A DNA stretch of 64,000 nucleotides from a bacterium (GTDB lineage Bacteria > Bacteroidota > Ignavibacteria > SZUA-365). The notes beneath the pieces were generated by a model that saw nothing but the letters and a program-made list of their open reading frames with translations, did no database searches and had not been told where the DNA came from. The stretch spans positions 24,689 through 88,688 of the forward strand of contig JAHLLD010000017.1 of NCBI GenBank assembly GCA_020444325.1, given 5' to 3'. The first letter of the stretch is position 1; every line of letters starts with the position of its first letter. The position numbers were made by a program, and so were the translations under genes. This document shows, piece after piece, positions 18,922 to 28,076 of this stretch.

Positions 18922-20127
18922 TCACCTCTCAGTTGCACTCAGCAACGGTTTCGCCGCATAGAGGACGGCAATCAGGGCCAACAAGGTACGAAACAGAATC
19001 GAAAGCAGCGAATCAAGCGTGCCTCCGCCGATCGCGAAGCCGAGCAGCCCGATTATCGCAGCGGTATTGAGATCGTGCTGCAAACTGCCCTGTGGCCAGG
19101 CTTTCCAGTTTCGCCAACCCATCCAGGTCGCTGTTCCGAATACAGCGAGGAAGGGCACGAGGGCCATCAATCCGCTGTCCATATACACCTGGAGGTAGTC
19201 GTTGTGCCAGCTGCCCACTCCTTTATCTATCAACTGATCAAAGAGCGGAAAGATTTCATGAAAAGTGCGAAGACCGAATCCCGTCACGGGATGCTCACCG
19301 ATCAGCATGAAGGCACCGCGCCAGATGACGTCCCTTCCCGACAGATTCGAACCGGCGTTGAGCAGCTGGAGGAAACGGTGCTGCAGCGGTTCAACGGTAA
19401 TGAGAAGCAGCAGCGCCAGCGCGGTAAGAACCAGCACGATACGCCGCTCCCTGCGCAGTCCGATCACGAGCGTGGCCACCGCCGCTACCACCCAGTGCAG
19501 ACGGTTGAACGTGAACAGCAGTCCCACAAGAAGGATGGCACAGATGACAAGCCATATCACGCGTGACGGGAAAATATCTTTCCGCCTCCCCAGCGAGAAA
19601 CTCATGGCATAGATGATTGCCAGAAAACCACCCAGCGTATAATAGCCCGCAGTCGTCGAGGTAAGCCGCGCGTCCATACCGAGTCCCATGCGGATAAATC
19701 CCGCCACGGTAGCCAGCAGTCCGGCAAGGACGAGCAGATAAAGAATCACACGCAGTTGGTCCTCTCGCCGGGCATCCAGCGCACAGAGGAGGACGAAGAA
19801 GAAAACGTAGAAGAAAATTTCCGTCCTCAACGCATCGACGCTGATCGAGGGGTCGATGCTGAAAGGGATGGCTGCAATCCGGGCAAGGACGAACAGCGCG
19901 TAAGGATACAGCAGCGGCGAACGTCGCGCGGTACAGCTCCCCCCGCGCAGCTGATGATATCCCCAGAAAAGCCCGGCGAGCAGCACGGCCGCCTGTGCGA
20001 TGGCGATGGAAAACATCAGCGTGCCGATGGCTGCGAGCGATGTGATCCATATCGCCCGTTCACGCCAACTGCCACGAAACGCATGACGCAGATCCTGTGC
20101 GGCGCTGCGCCGCCATGCTTCGATCAT
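18922..20127 (-). CDS. O-antigen ligase / Wzy-family membrane protein
   Basis: This 401-residue protein has about ten to twelve hydrophobic helices and a large periplasmic loop. The loop holds the family hallmark GRDVIWRGAFMLIGEHPVTGFGLRTFHEIFP and VGSWHNDYLQVYMDSGLMALVPF, with the conserved Arg and His of the Wzy_C/WaaL domain. It either polymerises glycan repeats or transfers an undecaprenyl-linked glycan to lipid A-core; the sequence alone does not decide. Its start overlaps the upstream ABC transporter stop by 4 bp (ATGA), and a small Cys-rich gene is coupled downstream. Confidence 0.87.
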   Translation of the reverse strand: MIEAWRRSAAQDLRHAFRGSWRERAIWITSLAAIGTLMFSIAIAQAAVLLAGLFWGYHQLRGGSCTARRSPLLYPYALFVLARIAAIPFSIDPSISVDALRTEIFFYVFFFVLLCALDARREDQLRVILYLLVLAGLLATVAGFIRMGLGMDARLTSTTAGYYTLGGFLAIIYAMSFSLGRRKDIFPSRVIWLVICAILLVGLLFTFNRLHWVVAAVATLVIGLRRERRIVLVLTALALLLLITVEPLQHRFLQLLNAGSNLSGRDVIWRGAFMLIGEHPVTGFGLRTFHEIFPLFDQLIDKGVGSWHNDYLQVYMDSGLMALVPFLAVFGTATWMGWRNWKAWPQGSLQHDLNTAAIIGLLGFAIGGGTLDSLLSILFRTLLALIAVLYAAKPLLSATER

Positions 20128-21947
20128 AATTGGAACTGCATCTGATAGAGACGCGCGTACAAACCGTCCTCATTGCGCAGCAATTCCTCATGCTTCCCTG
20201 TTTCCACCACGCGGCCGGCGTCGAGCACATAGATGCGATCCGCCTTCTGTATGGTGGACAGGCGATGCGCGATAACGATGGATGTGCGTCCGCGCATCAG
20301 GTTTTCGATAGCCTTCTGCACAAGCACTTCCGACTCGGTGTCGAGAGAGGATGTCGCTTCGTCAAGAATGAGAATGGGGGGATTTTTGTATATGGCCCGT
20401 GCGATGGACAACCGCTGCCGCTGACCACCCGAGAGCTTGACCCCGCGGTCACCGATCGTGGTATCGTATCCGTCCGGGGTCTCAAGGATGAAGTCATGTG
20501 CATTGGCCGCGCGCGCAGATTCGATCACGCGATCCATATCGATTTCATCCTCCCCGTAGGCGATGTTCTCACGAATGGTGGTATTGAACAGGAAGGTTTC
20601 CTGCGTAACGATACCCATCAGCTTCCGCAGTGAATGCACACGGATATCCCGCACATCCTTCCCGTCAAGTTCTATCGAGCCACCGGTGACATCGTAGAAA
20701 CGCGGGACGAGATCGACCATCGTACTTTTCCCGGTCCCACTCGGTCCAACAATGGCGACGACTTCCCCGGCGCGAATTTCCGCATCAATACCATTCAGAA
20801 TCTGGTCACCTGTATCATACCGGAAACGCACGTCGCGGAAGTTGATACTGTCATGAAAACCGTTGACATCCTGCGCGTTCTCGCTGTCGACAATGCGCGG
20901 GTCGATATCGAGCACACCGAACACCCGCTTCGCTCCCGCCACGCCCTGTGCGACATGGTTGATGGTCTGTCCGAAATACTTGAGAGGCTGCATCATCTGC
21001 AGCATGGCGAAAATGTAGGCAACGAAAATGCCGCTGCTCATGTCGCTGCGTCCCGTCAAAATGGCATCACCCATGAACCAGAGAATCACCACGACGACAA
21101 GCACGGAGAGAATTTCCGTAATGGGTGTGGCCAGCTCCCTGCGCCGCTTGATGTTCACGAAGGTCTGGAAATACTGATCGTTCTCTTTGCGGAAACGGGC
21201 GACCTCAAAACGCTCGGTACGAAACGCCTTGATGATGCGCATGCTCGAGAGTGCTTCGTCGAGTACGGTGGTGATGCGCGCGATGGACTCCTGCAGGCGG
21301 TCGCTCTCGCGATGTACCCAGTTGCCGATTTTCGCAAGGACGAAGCCCGTGACTGGGAGCAGCACGAAAACAATGAGCGTGAGCTGCCAGTCGATGATGA
21401 ACAGGGTAAGGGTGTACACAAAGATCTGTGGTGGATCGCGGAACATGCTGTTGACCACCGCAATGGCGCTGTCGTTCACAAGCTGCACGTCACTGATGAT
21501 GCGCGACATGAGCATTCCCTTCTTTTCCTCGGAGAAATAGCTGAGGGAAAGACGGTTCATGTGCTCGAACAGGAACTGCCGCAAATCACGGATAATGCCC
21601 TGCTCTGCCGGCGCCATGAACCAGGTCTGCGCATAGGAAAAGAGATTTTTGAAAACAAAGGCACCAACAATCATGAGGCACAGCGCCTTGAGCGCGGTGA
21701 GCGCATCGGTGGACGCCATGAGATTATTCATCTGCGTCAGCGCCCACGGCTTTATGGTCTCGAGCGAGAACGCAGGGACAGGCTCCGTGACAGGGTAGGT
21801 GTCTTCGAACAGAATGTTGATGAACGGAATGATCAGCACCACGGTCGCCATGTTGAAGACGACGGAGAAGAACATGGAAACGGAAGCAATCCCGAGGTTC
21901 TTCTTGTAGGGAAGGATGTGGCGAAGTATGCGAAGAATGATTTTCAA
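20124..21947 (-). CDS. MsbA-like ABC exporter, fused permease and ATPase
   Basis: This 607-residue half-transporter has six N-terminal transmembrane helices (for example NLGIASVSMFFSVVFNMATV) and then a nucleotide-binding domain. The domain shows Walker A GPSGTGKST, Q-loop VTQETFLFN, signature LSGGQRQRLSIARAI, Walker B LILDEATSSLD and an H-loop IAHRLST. The layout is that of MsbA and lipid-linked glycan flippases. Its position among LPS-type glycosyltransferase genes and an O-antigen ligase points to export of lipid A-core or another lipid-linked glycan. It overlaps the GT2 gene upstream and the ligase gene downstream by 4 bp each. Confidence 0.9.
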   Translation of the reverse strand: MKIILRILRHILPYKKNLGIASVSMFFSVVFNMATVVLIIPFINILFEDTYPVTEPVPAFSLETIKPWALTQMNNLMASTDALTALKALCLMIVGAFVFKNLFSYAQTWFMAPAEQGIIRDLRQFLFEHMNRLSLSYFSEEKKGMLMSRIISDVQLVNDSAIAVVNSMFRDPPQIFVYTLTLFIIDWQLTLIVFVLLPVTGFVLAKIGNWVHRESDRLQESIARITTVLDEALSSMRIIKAFRTERFEVARFRKENDQYFQTFVNIKRRRELATPITEILSVLVVVVILWFMGDAILTGRSDMSSGIFVAYIFAMLQMMQPLKYFGQTINHVAQGVAGAKRVFGVLDIDPRIVDSENAQDVNGFHDSINFRDVRFRYDTGDQILNGIDAEIRAGEVVAIVGPSGTGKSTMVDLVPRFYDVTGGSIELDGKDVRDIRVHSLRKLMGIVTQETFLFNTTIRENIAYGEDEIDMDRVIESARAANAHDFILETPDGYDTTIGDRGVKLSGGQRQRLSIARAIYKNPPILILDEATSSLDTESEVLVQKAIENLMRGRTSIVIAHRLSTIQKADRIYVLDAGRVVETGKHEELLRNEDGLYARLYQMQFQL

Positions 21948-22780
21948 GGATGTTGTCCGTCGGATGAAGGATCTTCATGCCGCAGTCCACGGCTGCAGCG
22001 TATGGAATTCCCCGCCTGAACCTGAGCGAAACGATCGAGGCAGCGCTGCGGGACGCGCGTCGCGGGATGATACATGTGATACTGTATTGCCAGGTGCCGC
22101 AGTGATTTGCAGGTGTACCCTGCGCGGTCAAGCCGCAGCTGAACATCACTGTCCTCCCCGCAACCTGGTCCGTCATATACCTCGTCAAACCCGTTGACGC
22201 GTTCAAGCGCCTGGCGGTGTACGGAGAAATTGCTGCCGAGCATGCCGCGCGGTGCAGCATGCAATATGTTCCTGAGGCGGGGACTTTCAAAACGCAGTCC
22301 GTCTTCCACACGCTGCGCCCGTCCGGTGATGCCATCCCACCACTCCGACAGTCCGATACGCTGATACATCCCTTCTCGCACCCGCTCCAGCGTCAGCCGG
22401 GCGGTCCATCGTGCGCTCATTTCCGCGCGTCTGCCGCAGCAGTAACGTCCCTCTTCACTGTATCGGACGTGGTCTTCGACAAAGCGGCGATGCGGCAGGC
22501 AGTCGCCATCGGTAAATATCATATACGGGGTGCGCGCCGCACGCACGGCGTTGTTGAGCATGACATTTTTCCTCCACCCGTCATCCTCATGCCAGAGATG
22601 CTGAAGCTCCAGCGCGTGCTGTGCCCTTGCCTCTGCTACAACGCGTTCGATTTCGGGACCAGAGCCGTCGTCGGCGACGATGATCTCGAACTCCCGCATG
22701 CTCTGCTGCGCATAAGCCTCCAGCAGGAACTGCAGCGATTCCGGCTTGTTGTACACGGCGATAACGACGGATGCCTGCAT
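21944..22780 (-). CDS. Family 2 glycosyltransferase
   Basis: This 278-residue GT-A enzyme opens with VVIAVYNKPESLQFLLEAY. It contains IIVADDGSG, the DxD-type FTDGDCLPH, and a C-terminal galactosyltransferase-like part (NFSVHRQALERVNGFDEVYDGPGCGEDSDVQLRL) with the catalytic acidic cluster near GEDSD. It transfers a sugar from a nucleotide donor in the cytoplasm, most likely during LPS core or O-glycan assembly given its neighbours. The start lies 2 bp after the stop of the GT9 gene, and its 3' end overlaps the ABC exporter. Confidence 0.88.
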   Translation of the reverse strand: MQASVVIAVYNKPESLQFLLEAYAQQSMREFEIIVADDGSGPEIERVVAEARAQHALELQHLWHEDDGWRKNVMLNNAVRAARTPYMIFTDGDCLPHRRFVEDHVRYSEEGRYCCGRRAEMSARWTARLTLERVREGMYQRIGLSEWWDGITGRAQRVEDGLRFESPRLRNILHAAPRGMLGSNFSVHRQALERVNGFDEVYDGPGCGEDSDVQLRLDRAGYTCKSLRHLAIQYHMYHPATRVPQRCLDRFAQVQAGNSIRCSRGLRHEDPSSDGQHP

Positions 22781-22782
22781 GA

Positions 22783-23811
22783 TTACGCTCCCACCGCACT
22801 GTGCTCAGCTTCCAGGGCACGCAGCGTTGCCGCGGTGCGCTGCACCGTGATGCCGTACATGCAGACAGGATCCGCGCATTCAAGCTTTCGGCAGCATCGC
22901 GTTTCAACGTCGTCGATTTGCAGCACGCGCGCTTTCTTGCTCCATGGACCCTGGCTTCGGGGGTCGGAAGGACCATAGAAGGCAACGACGGGTTTCTGCA
23001 ATGCGGTTGCGATATGCGTGGGACCGCTGTCGTTGCCGACGATGGATGCGCATCGCTGCATGAGGGCCGCGGCGTTGCGCAGCGTGCCTTTCGGTGCGGC
23101 AACAGCGCGTCCCTTGCTCTCACGCGCGATAGCCTCTGCATCCCGGCGCTCCGCATCGCTCCCCCAGAACACGAGGAAACGGCGGTCCTTCAATTCCATG
23201 TGCTGCGTGAGTTCGATCCAGTGGTCCAGCGGCCATTTTTTCGATGGGTAGCCGCCTGTCGGAATCAATCCGATCACGCGCGAATCACCTCGCAGAGCGC
23301 TCTCTTCCCACCACTCTCCTGCCCGCGCAGCTTCGTCATCGGACACCCTCCAGACAAGATCTGTGGTCACTTCGGGTATCCCCATGTAGCGAAGCACGAA
23401 GAGATTGAACTCCACTTCATGTCCCGCATTGGCTTCACGCGCAGAAAGCCGGTGGTTATAAAGTTTTTCCCGCACGCGAAAATCAAAACCGATGCGTGTG
23501 CGTGCTCCGCTGACAACAGATTGAATAGCCGTGGCGGGAGAACAGATAAGATCAATGGAGAGATCGTAGTGTCTGCGGCGCAGACGGCGCAAAAATCCCA
23601 GCTGCCAGCGAATGCGCTCGTCTTCAAACAGCAGGAGCTCATCCACATCGGGATTGTTCTCGAGTACGAGAGCGCTGGCAGTGCGTACTACGTAGGCGAT
23701 ATGCGCATCCGGGTATGCGCGACGCAGGTTTGCGAGCAGCGGCGTCGTCCACAACACGTCGCCGATGCCGCTCATGCGAATCACCAGTATGGATTTCGCG
23801 GGAAATTTCAT
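22783..23811 (-). CDS. Family 9 glycosyltransferase (heptosyltransferase-like)
   Basis: This protein of about 342 residues has the ADP-heptose:LPS heptosyltransferase fold. Visible elements are ILVIRMSGIGDVLWTTPLLANLRRAYP, RVIGLIPTGGYPSKKWPLDHWIEL and the donor-binding IVGNDSGPTHIATALQKPVVAFYGPSDPRSQGPW, followed by a Cys-rich stretch (TRCCRKLECADPVCMYGI). I take the ATG at 23811 as start because the protein fold begins there; the open frame extends 39 residues further through an 18-bp tandem repeat that encodes AQNHRR/AQDHRR units and looks non-coding. It heads the LPS-type cluster. Confidence 0.87.
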   Translation of the reverse strand: MKFPAKSILVIRMSGIGDVLWTTPLLANLRRAYPDAHIAYVVRTASALVLENNPDVDELLLFEDERIRWQLGFLRRLRRRHYDLSIDLICSPATAIQSVVSGARTRIGFDFRVREKLYNHRLSAREANAGHEVEFNLFVLRYMGIPEVTTDLVWRVSDDEAARAGEWWEESALRGDSRVIGLIPTGGYPSKKWPLDHWIELTQHMELKDRRFLVFWGSDAERRDAEAIARESKGRAVAAPKGTLRNAAALMQRCASIVGNDSGPTHIATALQKPVVAFYGPSDPRSQGPWSKKARVLQIDDVETRCCRKLECADPVCMYGITVQRTAATLRALEAEHSAVGA

Positions 23812-23820
23812 GTGGTCATG

Positions 23821-23905
23821 GTCCTGTGCGCGTCTGTGGTTCTGTGCGCGTCTGTGGTCCTGTGCGCGTCTGTGGTTCTGTGCGCGTCTGTGGTTCTGTG
23901 CGTCT
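23821..23905. repeat. 18-bp tandem repeat, about 4.7 copies, upstream of the GT9 gene
   Basis: Units of GTCCTGTGCGCGTCTGTG or GTTCTGTGCGCGTCTGTG run head to tail from 23821, differing only at the third base; the last unit is incomplete. The unit length is a multiple of three, so the minus strand stays open through it. It fills the gap between the GT9 start and the T9SS gene stop at 23915. Confidence 0.85.
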
Positions 23906-23914
23906 CCAATGGGA

Positions 23915-25876
23915 TCACCGCAGCACACGCAACTGCCGTGTCAGCTGACCTTTCGGCGTCTGCAGATAGAGTGTATATGCGCCCGGGGAAAGATCGTCCA
24001 GTGGCAGGGATTGCGTCTGTCCCGACCGAAGCGTGATGCTGTGCTGCACACGTCCCAGCAAATCGACGACGGTAAGCGTTGCCCGATCGGCACCCCCGAG
24101 TTCCAGCTGCAGCGGGGCGCCGGTGACAAGCGGATTGGGCCATGCATCGAGTTGCAGAATGCGTGGCGATGCCGGGAAATCAATTCCGACAGTGGATTCG
24201 GTGAGCATTATGGTCGCGGGCAGACTGATGGTATCGCCGGTGCTGATCCTCATGTGCAGTGTTACGTAATGACTGCCCGGAACATGTTCACGCGTATCCC
24301 ACACACCCAGCGTATCGCGGAAGCGCTCACGTATGGAGGGCTGGGAGACGTAGGTCAGTTCGTCCGGTGTATCGACGCGTGCCGCATCGAACCAGAAGGA
24401 CACAAAATGGATAGGCAGAGCGTCGCCAGGCAGAAAACGTACGCTGCCACGAAGCGGTACGTCTGCATCAACCTCGGCCTGCGAGGGATCGTCAATGCCC
24501 ATCACCAAGGCAGCGGCTTCGGGATCGACAATGGGAAGATCCGAGAAATTTGAATGGAAGAGCGCGATCACACCGTTGTCCGCGGCGCGGGGAATACTGC
24601 CCTGCACAGAGGAAAAGAGCAGTGTCAGCTGACTCTGATCTCTTGCGATGACCGGCGCCGTAACCGAAGACTGTATCAGTGTCATCCTCGCCTGGTCCTG
24701 CGTCCCGAGATAGCCGCCGGTCCCGTCGCAGATCGTGGTCTGCAATGCGACATCGGAATTCCCCATGGCGAGCACCTCGCCAATGATGCTGTTGCGGATG
24801 GAAAGCTGGTAGGAATCGAGCGCATAGAGATTCCAGATCTGCACCGAGCAACCTTCAAACTGCACATTGCGGTCCTGCACGGGATAATGATAGCTGCTGG
24901 AGATGCCATGGTTGACGAGTCCGTTCACCACCCCTGAACCGCTGCCGCGAAACAATGCGCCCACGGCAAGCAGATCGGAGTCGCGCAGCGTAGCCTCGCA
25001 GCCGGGTTCGAGCATCAATCCCCAGAGCAGGTTTGTGCAGCCATTGTAGGAAAGGCTGAAGTCGAATCCGGAATGACTCCCGGCATCTCCGGGGAAACTC
25101 CAGCTGTCGAGCACCTGGGTTCCGGGGAACTGCGCATCGAGTGTGCAGCCTTCAGGCAGCGTGACCCAGGTCAGGAGTCCGTCGCATCCGTTGAACACAC
25201 CGGTGGTCGAATCGAAGAACAAAAGTTCCCCAACGCGTTCACTGCCTGTTGCATCCACGCGTGCGTGACCGCTCACGGTCGTCGTCATGATGCCGCCCCC
25301 GAAACTGCTGCCGTCAATACGCAGGGCAGCAGTATCGATGAGAGCGCAGCTGATGTTATACCCGCCGGTCTGCACCGTGGCGTCATTGAACCAGACGCTC
25401 GCAGTGTTCGTGACCACGAAACCGAACTGGTATACGTACTCCTGCTGGAATTCAAGGAGTCCGCTCTGCACTTCAAAGCCTCCATTCCCCACGACCTGCA
25501 CGTTGCCGCGCACGCGGAGCCGTGCCTCTTTGACACGTAATTTCCCGTTGTTGACGATGATGACATTGCCATCGACATCGAGGTCGGAGGTAATTTCCCG
25601 CACCTCGTTCGGATTGGGGAAACCCACGACCAGGTCTTCTGCCTGAATATCCACCGGGAGGCCCTGAATATCCACCGGGAGGCCCTGCGGGAGGCCCTGT
25701 GGGAGGCCCTGTATGCGAGCAAAGGCCGGAGCATCAAAAACGAATCTGCCCGTCGACGGATACTGCCGATGTGGAGTGTCCGGTGTATTCTGTATCATCT
25801 CTCGCAGTTGCGGCACCTGGGCTGCAAGCGGCGAGCCAAGCAGCAACAGCACTGCGAAAAGGAATGCAACTCTCAT
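23915..25876 (-). CDS. Secreted T9SS type A protein, probably beta-helical
   Basis: This 653-residue protein has a signal peptide (VAFLFAVLLLLGSPLAAQ). A middle region carries many short beta-strand units of the polymorphic, right-handed beta-helix sort (LRVRGNVQVVGNGGFEVQSG, VNGLVNHGISSSYHY, IWNLYALDSYQLSIRNSIIG). It ends in a T9SS type A domain (LDAWPNPLVTGAPLQLEL, VVDLLGRVQ, LSPGAYTLYLQTPKGQLTRQLRVLR). I use the ATG at 25876; a further in-frame start at 25954 would place 26 residues before the signal peptide. Residues 75-100 hold a short QGLP/VDIQGLP repeat. Its function is unknown. Two FN3 lipoprotein genes are divergent to it. Confidence 0.8.
   Translation of the reverse strand: MRVAFLFAVLLLLGSPLAAQVPQLREMIQNTPDTPHRQYPSTGRFVFDAPAFARIQGLPQGLPQGLPVDIQGLPVDIQAEDLVVGFPNPNEVREITSDLDVDGNVIIVNNGKLRVKEARLRVRGNVQVVGNGGFEVQSGLLEFQQEYVYQFGFVVTNTASVWFNDATVQTGGYNISCALIDTAALRIDGSSFGGGIMTTTVSGHARVDATGSERVGELLFFDSTTGVFNGCDGLLTWVTLPEGCTLDAQFPGTQVLDSWSFPGDAGSHSGFDFSLSYNGCTNLLWGLMLEPGCEATLRDSDLLAVGALFRGSGSGVVNGLVNHGISSSYHYPVQDRNVQFEGCSVQIWNLYALDSYQLSIRNSIIGEVLAMGNSDVALQTTICDGTGGYLGTQDQARMTLIQSSVTAPVIARDQSQLTLLFSSVQGSIPRAADNGVIALFHSNFSDLPIVDPEAAALVMGIDDPSQAEVDADVPLRGSVRFLPGDALPIHFVSFWFDAARVDTPDELTYVSQPSIRERFRDTLGVWDTREHVPGSHYVTLHMRISTGDTISLPATIMLTESTVGIDFPASPRILQLDAWPNPLVTGAPLQLELGGADRATLTVVDLLGRVQHSITLRSGQTQSLPLDDLSPGAYTLYLQTPKGQLTRQLRVLR
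25643..25708. repeat. Nested in-frame 21-bp and 12-bp repeats in the T9SS gene
   Basis: CTGAATATCCACCGGGAGGC (plus one base) occurs twice from 25643, and its 3' part with CTG(C/T)GGGAGGCC occurs twice more to 25708. It encodes two VDIQGLP units and extra QGLP units shortly after the signal peptide, in frame. Confidence 0.75.
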
Positions 25877-26071
25877 GGAAAATTCCGTATATTTAAAAAT
25901 AATCTGCATTGCAACGGGACAGAGGAAAGTACGGTTTTCAACCGTGTGCTTCAATCTGATTCACCGCCGGACACGGGAACAATCGTCCGTGGCGATCTGT
26001 TGAAGCAGATACGAGCCTGATAACGAAATACGATCACACAAATCCACATCAATTATCACAGAGGATAATCA

Positions 26072-26989
26072 ATGAAGCATTTCAATGTTCTCAAGATGTT
26101 CGCGCTCGCGATCCTGGTTGCCGTGGCATTCACCGCCTGCGACGAGAACAGCGATAACCCGGTCGACACCGACCCTGCAGTCGCCGCACCGACCAATCTG
26201 ATGGCCGCCTCCGATGATGGTGCCGTGTTCCTGAGCTGGACACCGTCCATCGACGAATCCGCTACCAATTTCGGAAGCTACAGCATCACCATCCTGAACA
26301 CCTCGACCAACCAGACCGGTACGCCGATCACGGCTGGTGCGGGAATCAGCAGCGTTCGTATCGACGGACTCACCAATGGCGTGATCTATACCTTCACCAT
26401 CCGTTCCCTCACCGATCAGGGTAAGGAGAGCACCGGTTTCGCACAGATTGACTGGTCCCCTGCTGTCCGCAATGCCGTCGACAACGGTGGGAACCTCATC
26501 CGCGTGTATGCCACCACCTCCGCCACCGAGCCCAGCGCCATCGATCTTTACAATGACAACGGTATGACTGAAGTCATTTCGCAGGCGGGACAGGAATTCC
26601 AGGATCGTGGTGACCTGTACGTCTATGCCGCAAGCGACACCGACGTCCTGAAGCTCATGAGTCCTGCCGAAGCCAACAACCAGGGCATGGAGACGCAGTT
26701 CTCCTCGCAGGCATCAGTAGCGACCGATGATCTCGACGACCAGCTCGCAACTGAAGCCCCTGCAGCCAGCAGCTACACGCTCAGTGAGATTATGCCGGAC
26801 AACGGCCAGGTGAGCGCGGGACAGGTCTACTGGGGCCGCCTCGTTCGTGGCAGCGACTATTTCTACTTCCGTCTGCTGGTCAAAAAGGGCAGCAACGGAC
26901 GCCTCGTGCAGGGCACCGGCAACGACCGCTACTTCGAGATGGTCGTTTCCTTCCAGAATGCACCGAACAACAAGTTCGCCAAGCACTGA
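26072..26989 (+). CDS. FN3-domain lipoprotein, first of a tandem pair
   Basis: This 305-residue lipoprotein has lipobox AFTAC (Cys 23). A fibronectin type III-like domain covers about residues 38-135 (AAPTNLMAASDDGAVFLSWTPS, YSITIL, IDGLTNGVIYTFTIRSLTDQGKES). A second, unnamed domain to the end carries RVYATTSATEPSAIDLYNDNG, SQAGQEFQDRGDLYVYA, VSAGQVYWGRLVRGSDYFYFRLLVKKG and GTGNDRYFEMVVSFQ. The next gene is a paralogue with the same layout. A role at the cell surface is inferred from the lipid anchor and FN3 domain. GAGGA precedes the ATG. A strong terminator separates it from its paralogue. Confidence 0.78.
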   Translation: MKHFNVLKMFALAILVAVAFTACDENSDNPVDTDPAVAAPTNLMAASDDGAVFLSWTPSIDESATNFGSYSITILNTSTNQTGTPITAGAGISSVRIDGLTNGVIYTFTIRSLTDQGKESTGFAQIDWSPAVRNAVDNGGNLIRVYATTSATEPSAIDLYNDNGMTEVISQAGQEFQDRGDLYVYAASDTDVLKLMSPAEANNQGMETQFSSQASVATDDLDDQLATEAPAASSYTLSEIMPDNGQVSAGQVYWGRLVRGSDYFYFRLLVKKGSNGRLVQGTGNDRYFEMVVSFQNAPNNKFAKH

Positions 26990-27006
26990 TCTTCCCGTCA
27001 GGGATG

Positions 27007-27043
27007 AAAAAAGGCCGTTCCGCTTCGGAACGGCCTTTTTTCT
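27007..27043. terminator. Strong terminator between the two FN3 lipoprotein genes
   Basis: AAAAAAGGCCGTTCCG, a three-base loop and CGGAACGGCCTTTTTT form a 10-bp GC-rich stem with A and T tracts, so it should work in either direction. Confidence 0.9.
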
Positions 27044-27145
27044 TACTGTCCATTTGCCATGAAATTCTCTATCTTTCCGCATTAATCACTGTAGCCGCCC
27101 CTCTTCCCACGCGGAATGAGTGGGCATTCACCAGCAACGGAGAAT

Positions 27146-28051
27146 ATGACGATGGAAAAGCGTTTCCGCATTCTGATGATTGTCGCACTGCTTGTCGTTT
27201 TCAGTGCATGTGATGAAGAATCGACGAATGAACCGGTCGACCCTGATGTTGCGGCCCCGACAAATGTCCGCGCCTCCTCATCCGATGAAGCCGTGATCCT
27301 GCACTGGGATCCTTCCTCGAGCGAGGGACAGGAGAATTTCGGCGGGTACAAGATTAACGTCAAGAATGAAGACGACAACACATCAACAGTCGTCAATGCA
27401 CCCCGTGGTGATGGTCATACGGTCACCGGACTGCTCAACGGCACGCGCTATGTGTTTACCATCTGGGCCGTCACAACGCAGGACAAGGAGAGTCCGACCT
27501 CCGTCGCCATCGAATGGGCACCGGCCATCCGCCGCTATGTGAATCAGACCGGCGATCCAATTCGCGTATATGCCACGACGTCGAGCACGTTCAACAGTGC
27601 TGTTGACCTTTTCAACGCCAGCGGTATCGCGGAAGTCATTCCCCAGGCGGGACAGGAGTTCCGTGATCGCGGAGATCTCTATGTCGATGCGCCGAATACG
27701 ACATCCAACTTCCTCCGCATCGTCAGTCCCGACGCCGCGAACAATGAGGGACTCGAGACGCAGTTTTCCACCGTTTCCTATGACGCGGACGATCTCGACG
27801 AACAGTTCGCTACCACCGCACCGAGTACGGCAACGTACAGCAAGCACGATATCAGCATCACCAGCGCCCAGGTCAGCGCGGGCAAGGTCATTTACGGCCG
27901 TCTGAGCCGCAACAACAAGTACCTGTACTTCCGTCTGCTGGTCAAACGCGGTGCCGCGGGAAGTATGGTGCAGGGTTCGGGTGCGGATCGTTACCTCGAG
28001 TTCGACGTGTCGTATCAGCATGTCGCGGATGTGCCCTTTGCAAAGAAATAG
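27146..28051 (+). CDS. FN3-domain lipoprotein, second of a tandem pair
   Basis: This protein of about 301 residues has lipobox VFSAC and the same two-domain plan as its neighbour at 26072: an FN3-like domain (AAPTNVRASSSDEAVILHWDPS, VTGLLNGTRYVFTIWAVTTQDKES), then the shared C-terminal domain (RVYATTSSTFNSAVDLFNASG, PQAGQEFRDRGDLYVDA, VSAGKVIYGRLSRNNKYLYFRLLVKRG). The pair clearly arose by tandem duplication. GGAGA precedes the ATG at 27146; a second ATG at 27152 is also possible. The alpha/beta hydrolase gene begins 25 bp after its stop and could share its message. Confidence 0.78.
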   Translation: MTMEKRFRILMIVALLVVFSACDEESTNEPVDPDVAAPTNVRASSSDEAVILHWDPSSSEGQENFGGYKINVKNEDDNTSTVVNAPRGDGHTVTGLLNGTRYVFTIWAVTTQDKESPTSVAIEWAPAIRRYVNQTGDPIRVYATTSSTFNSAVDLFNASGIAEVIPQAGQEFRDRGDLYVDAPNTTSNFLRIVSPDAANNEGLETQFSTVSYDADDLDEQFATTAPSTATYSKHDISITSAQVSAGKVIYGRLSRNNKYLYFRLLVKRGAAGSMVQGSGADRYLEFDVSYQHVADVPFAKK

Positions 28052-28076
28052 CATTCAGTAACAGGTCATTGTTTCC

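Noticed and set aside
20634..22019. Long plus-strand open frame of 461 codons
   Set aside because: It lies opposite the MsbA-like gene, whose ABC motifs are complete; the plus-strand product has the His/Arg/Asp-rich look of an antisense shadow.
22801..24036. Plus-strand open frame of 411 codons across the GT9 gene and the 18-bp repeat
   Set aside because: It is antisense to a well-defined heptosyltransferase fold and owes part of its length to the tandem repeat.
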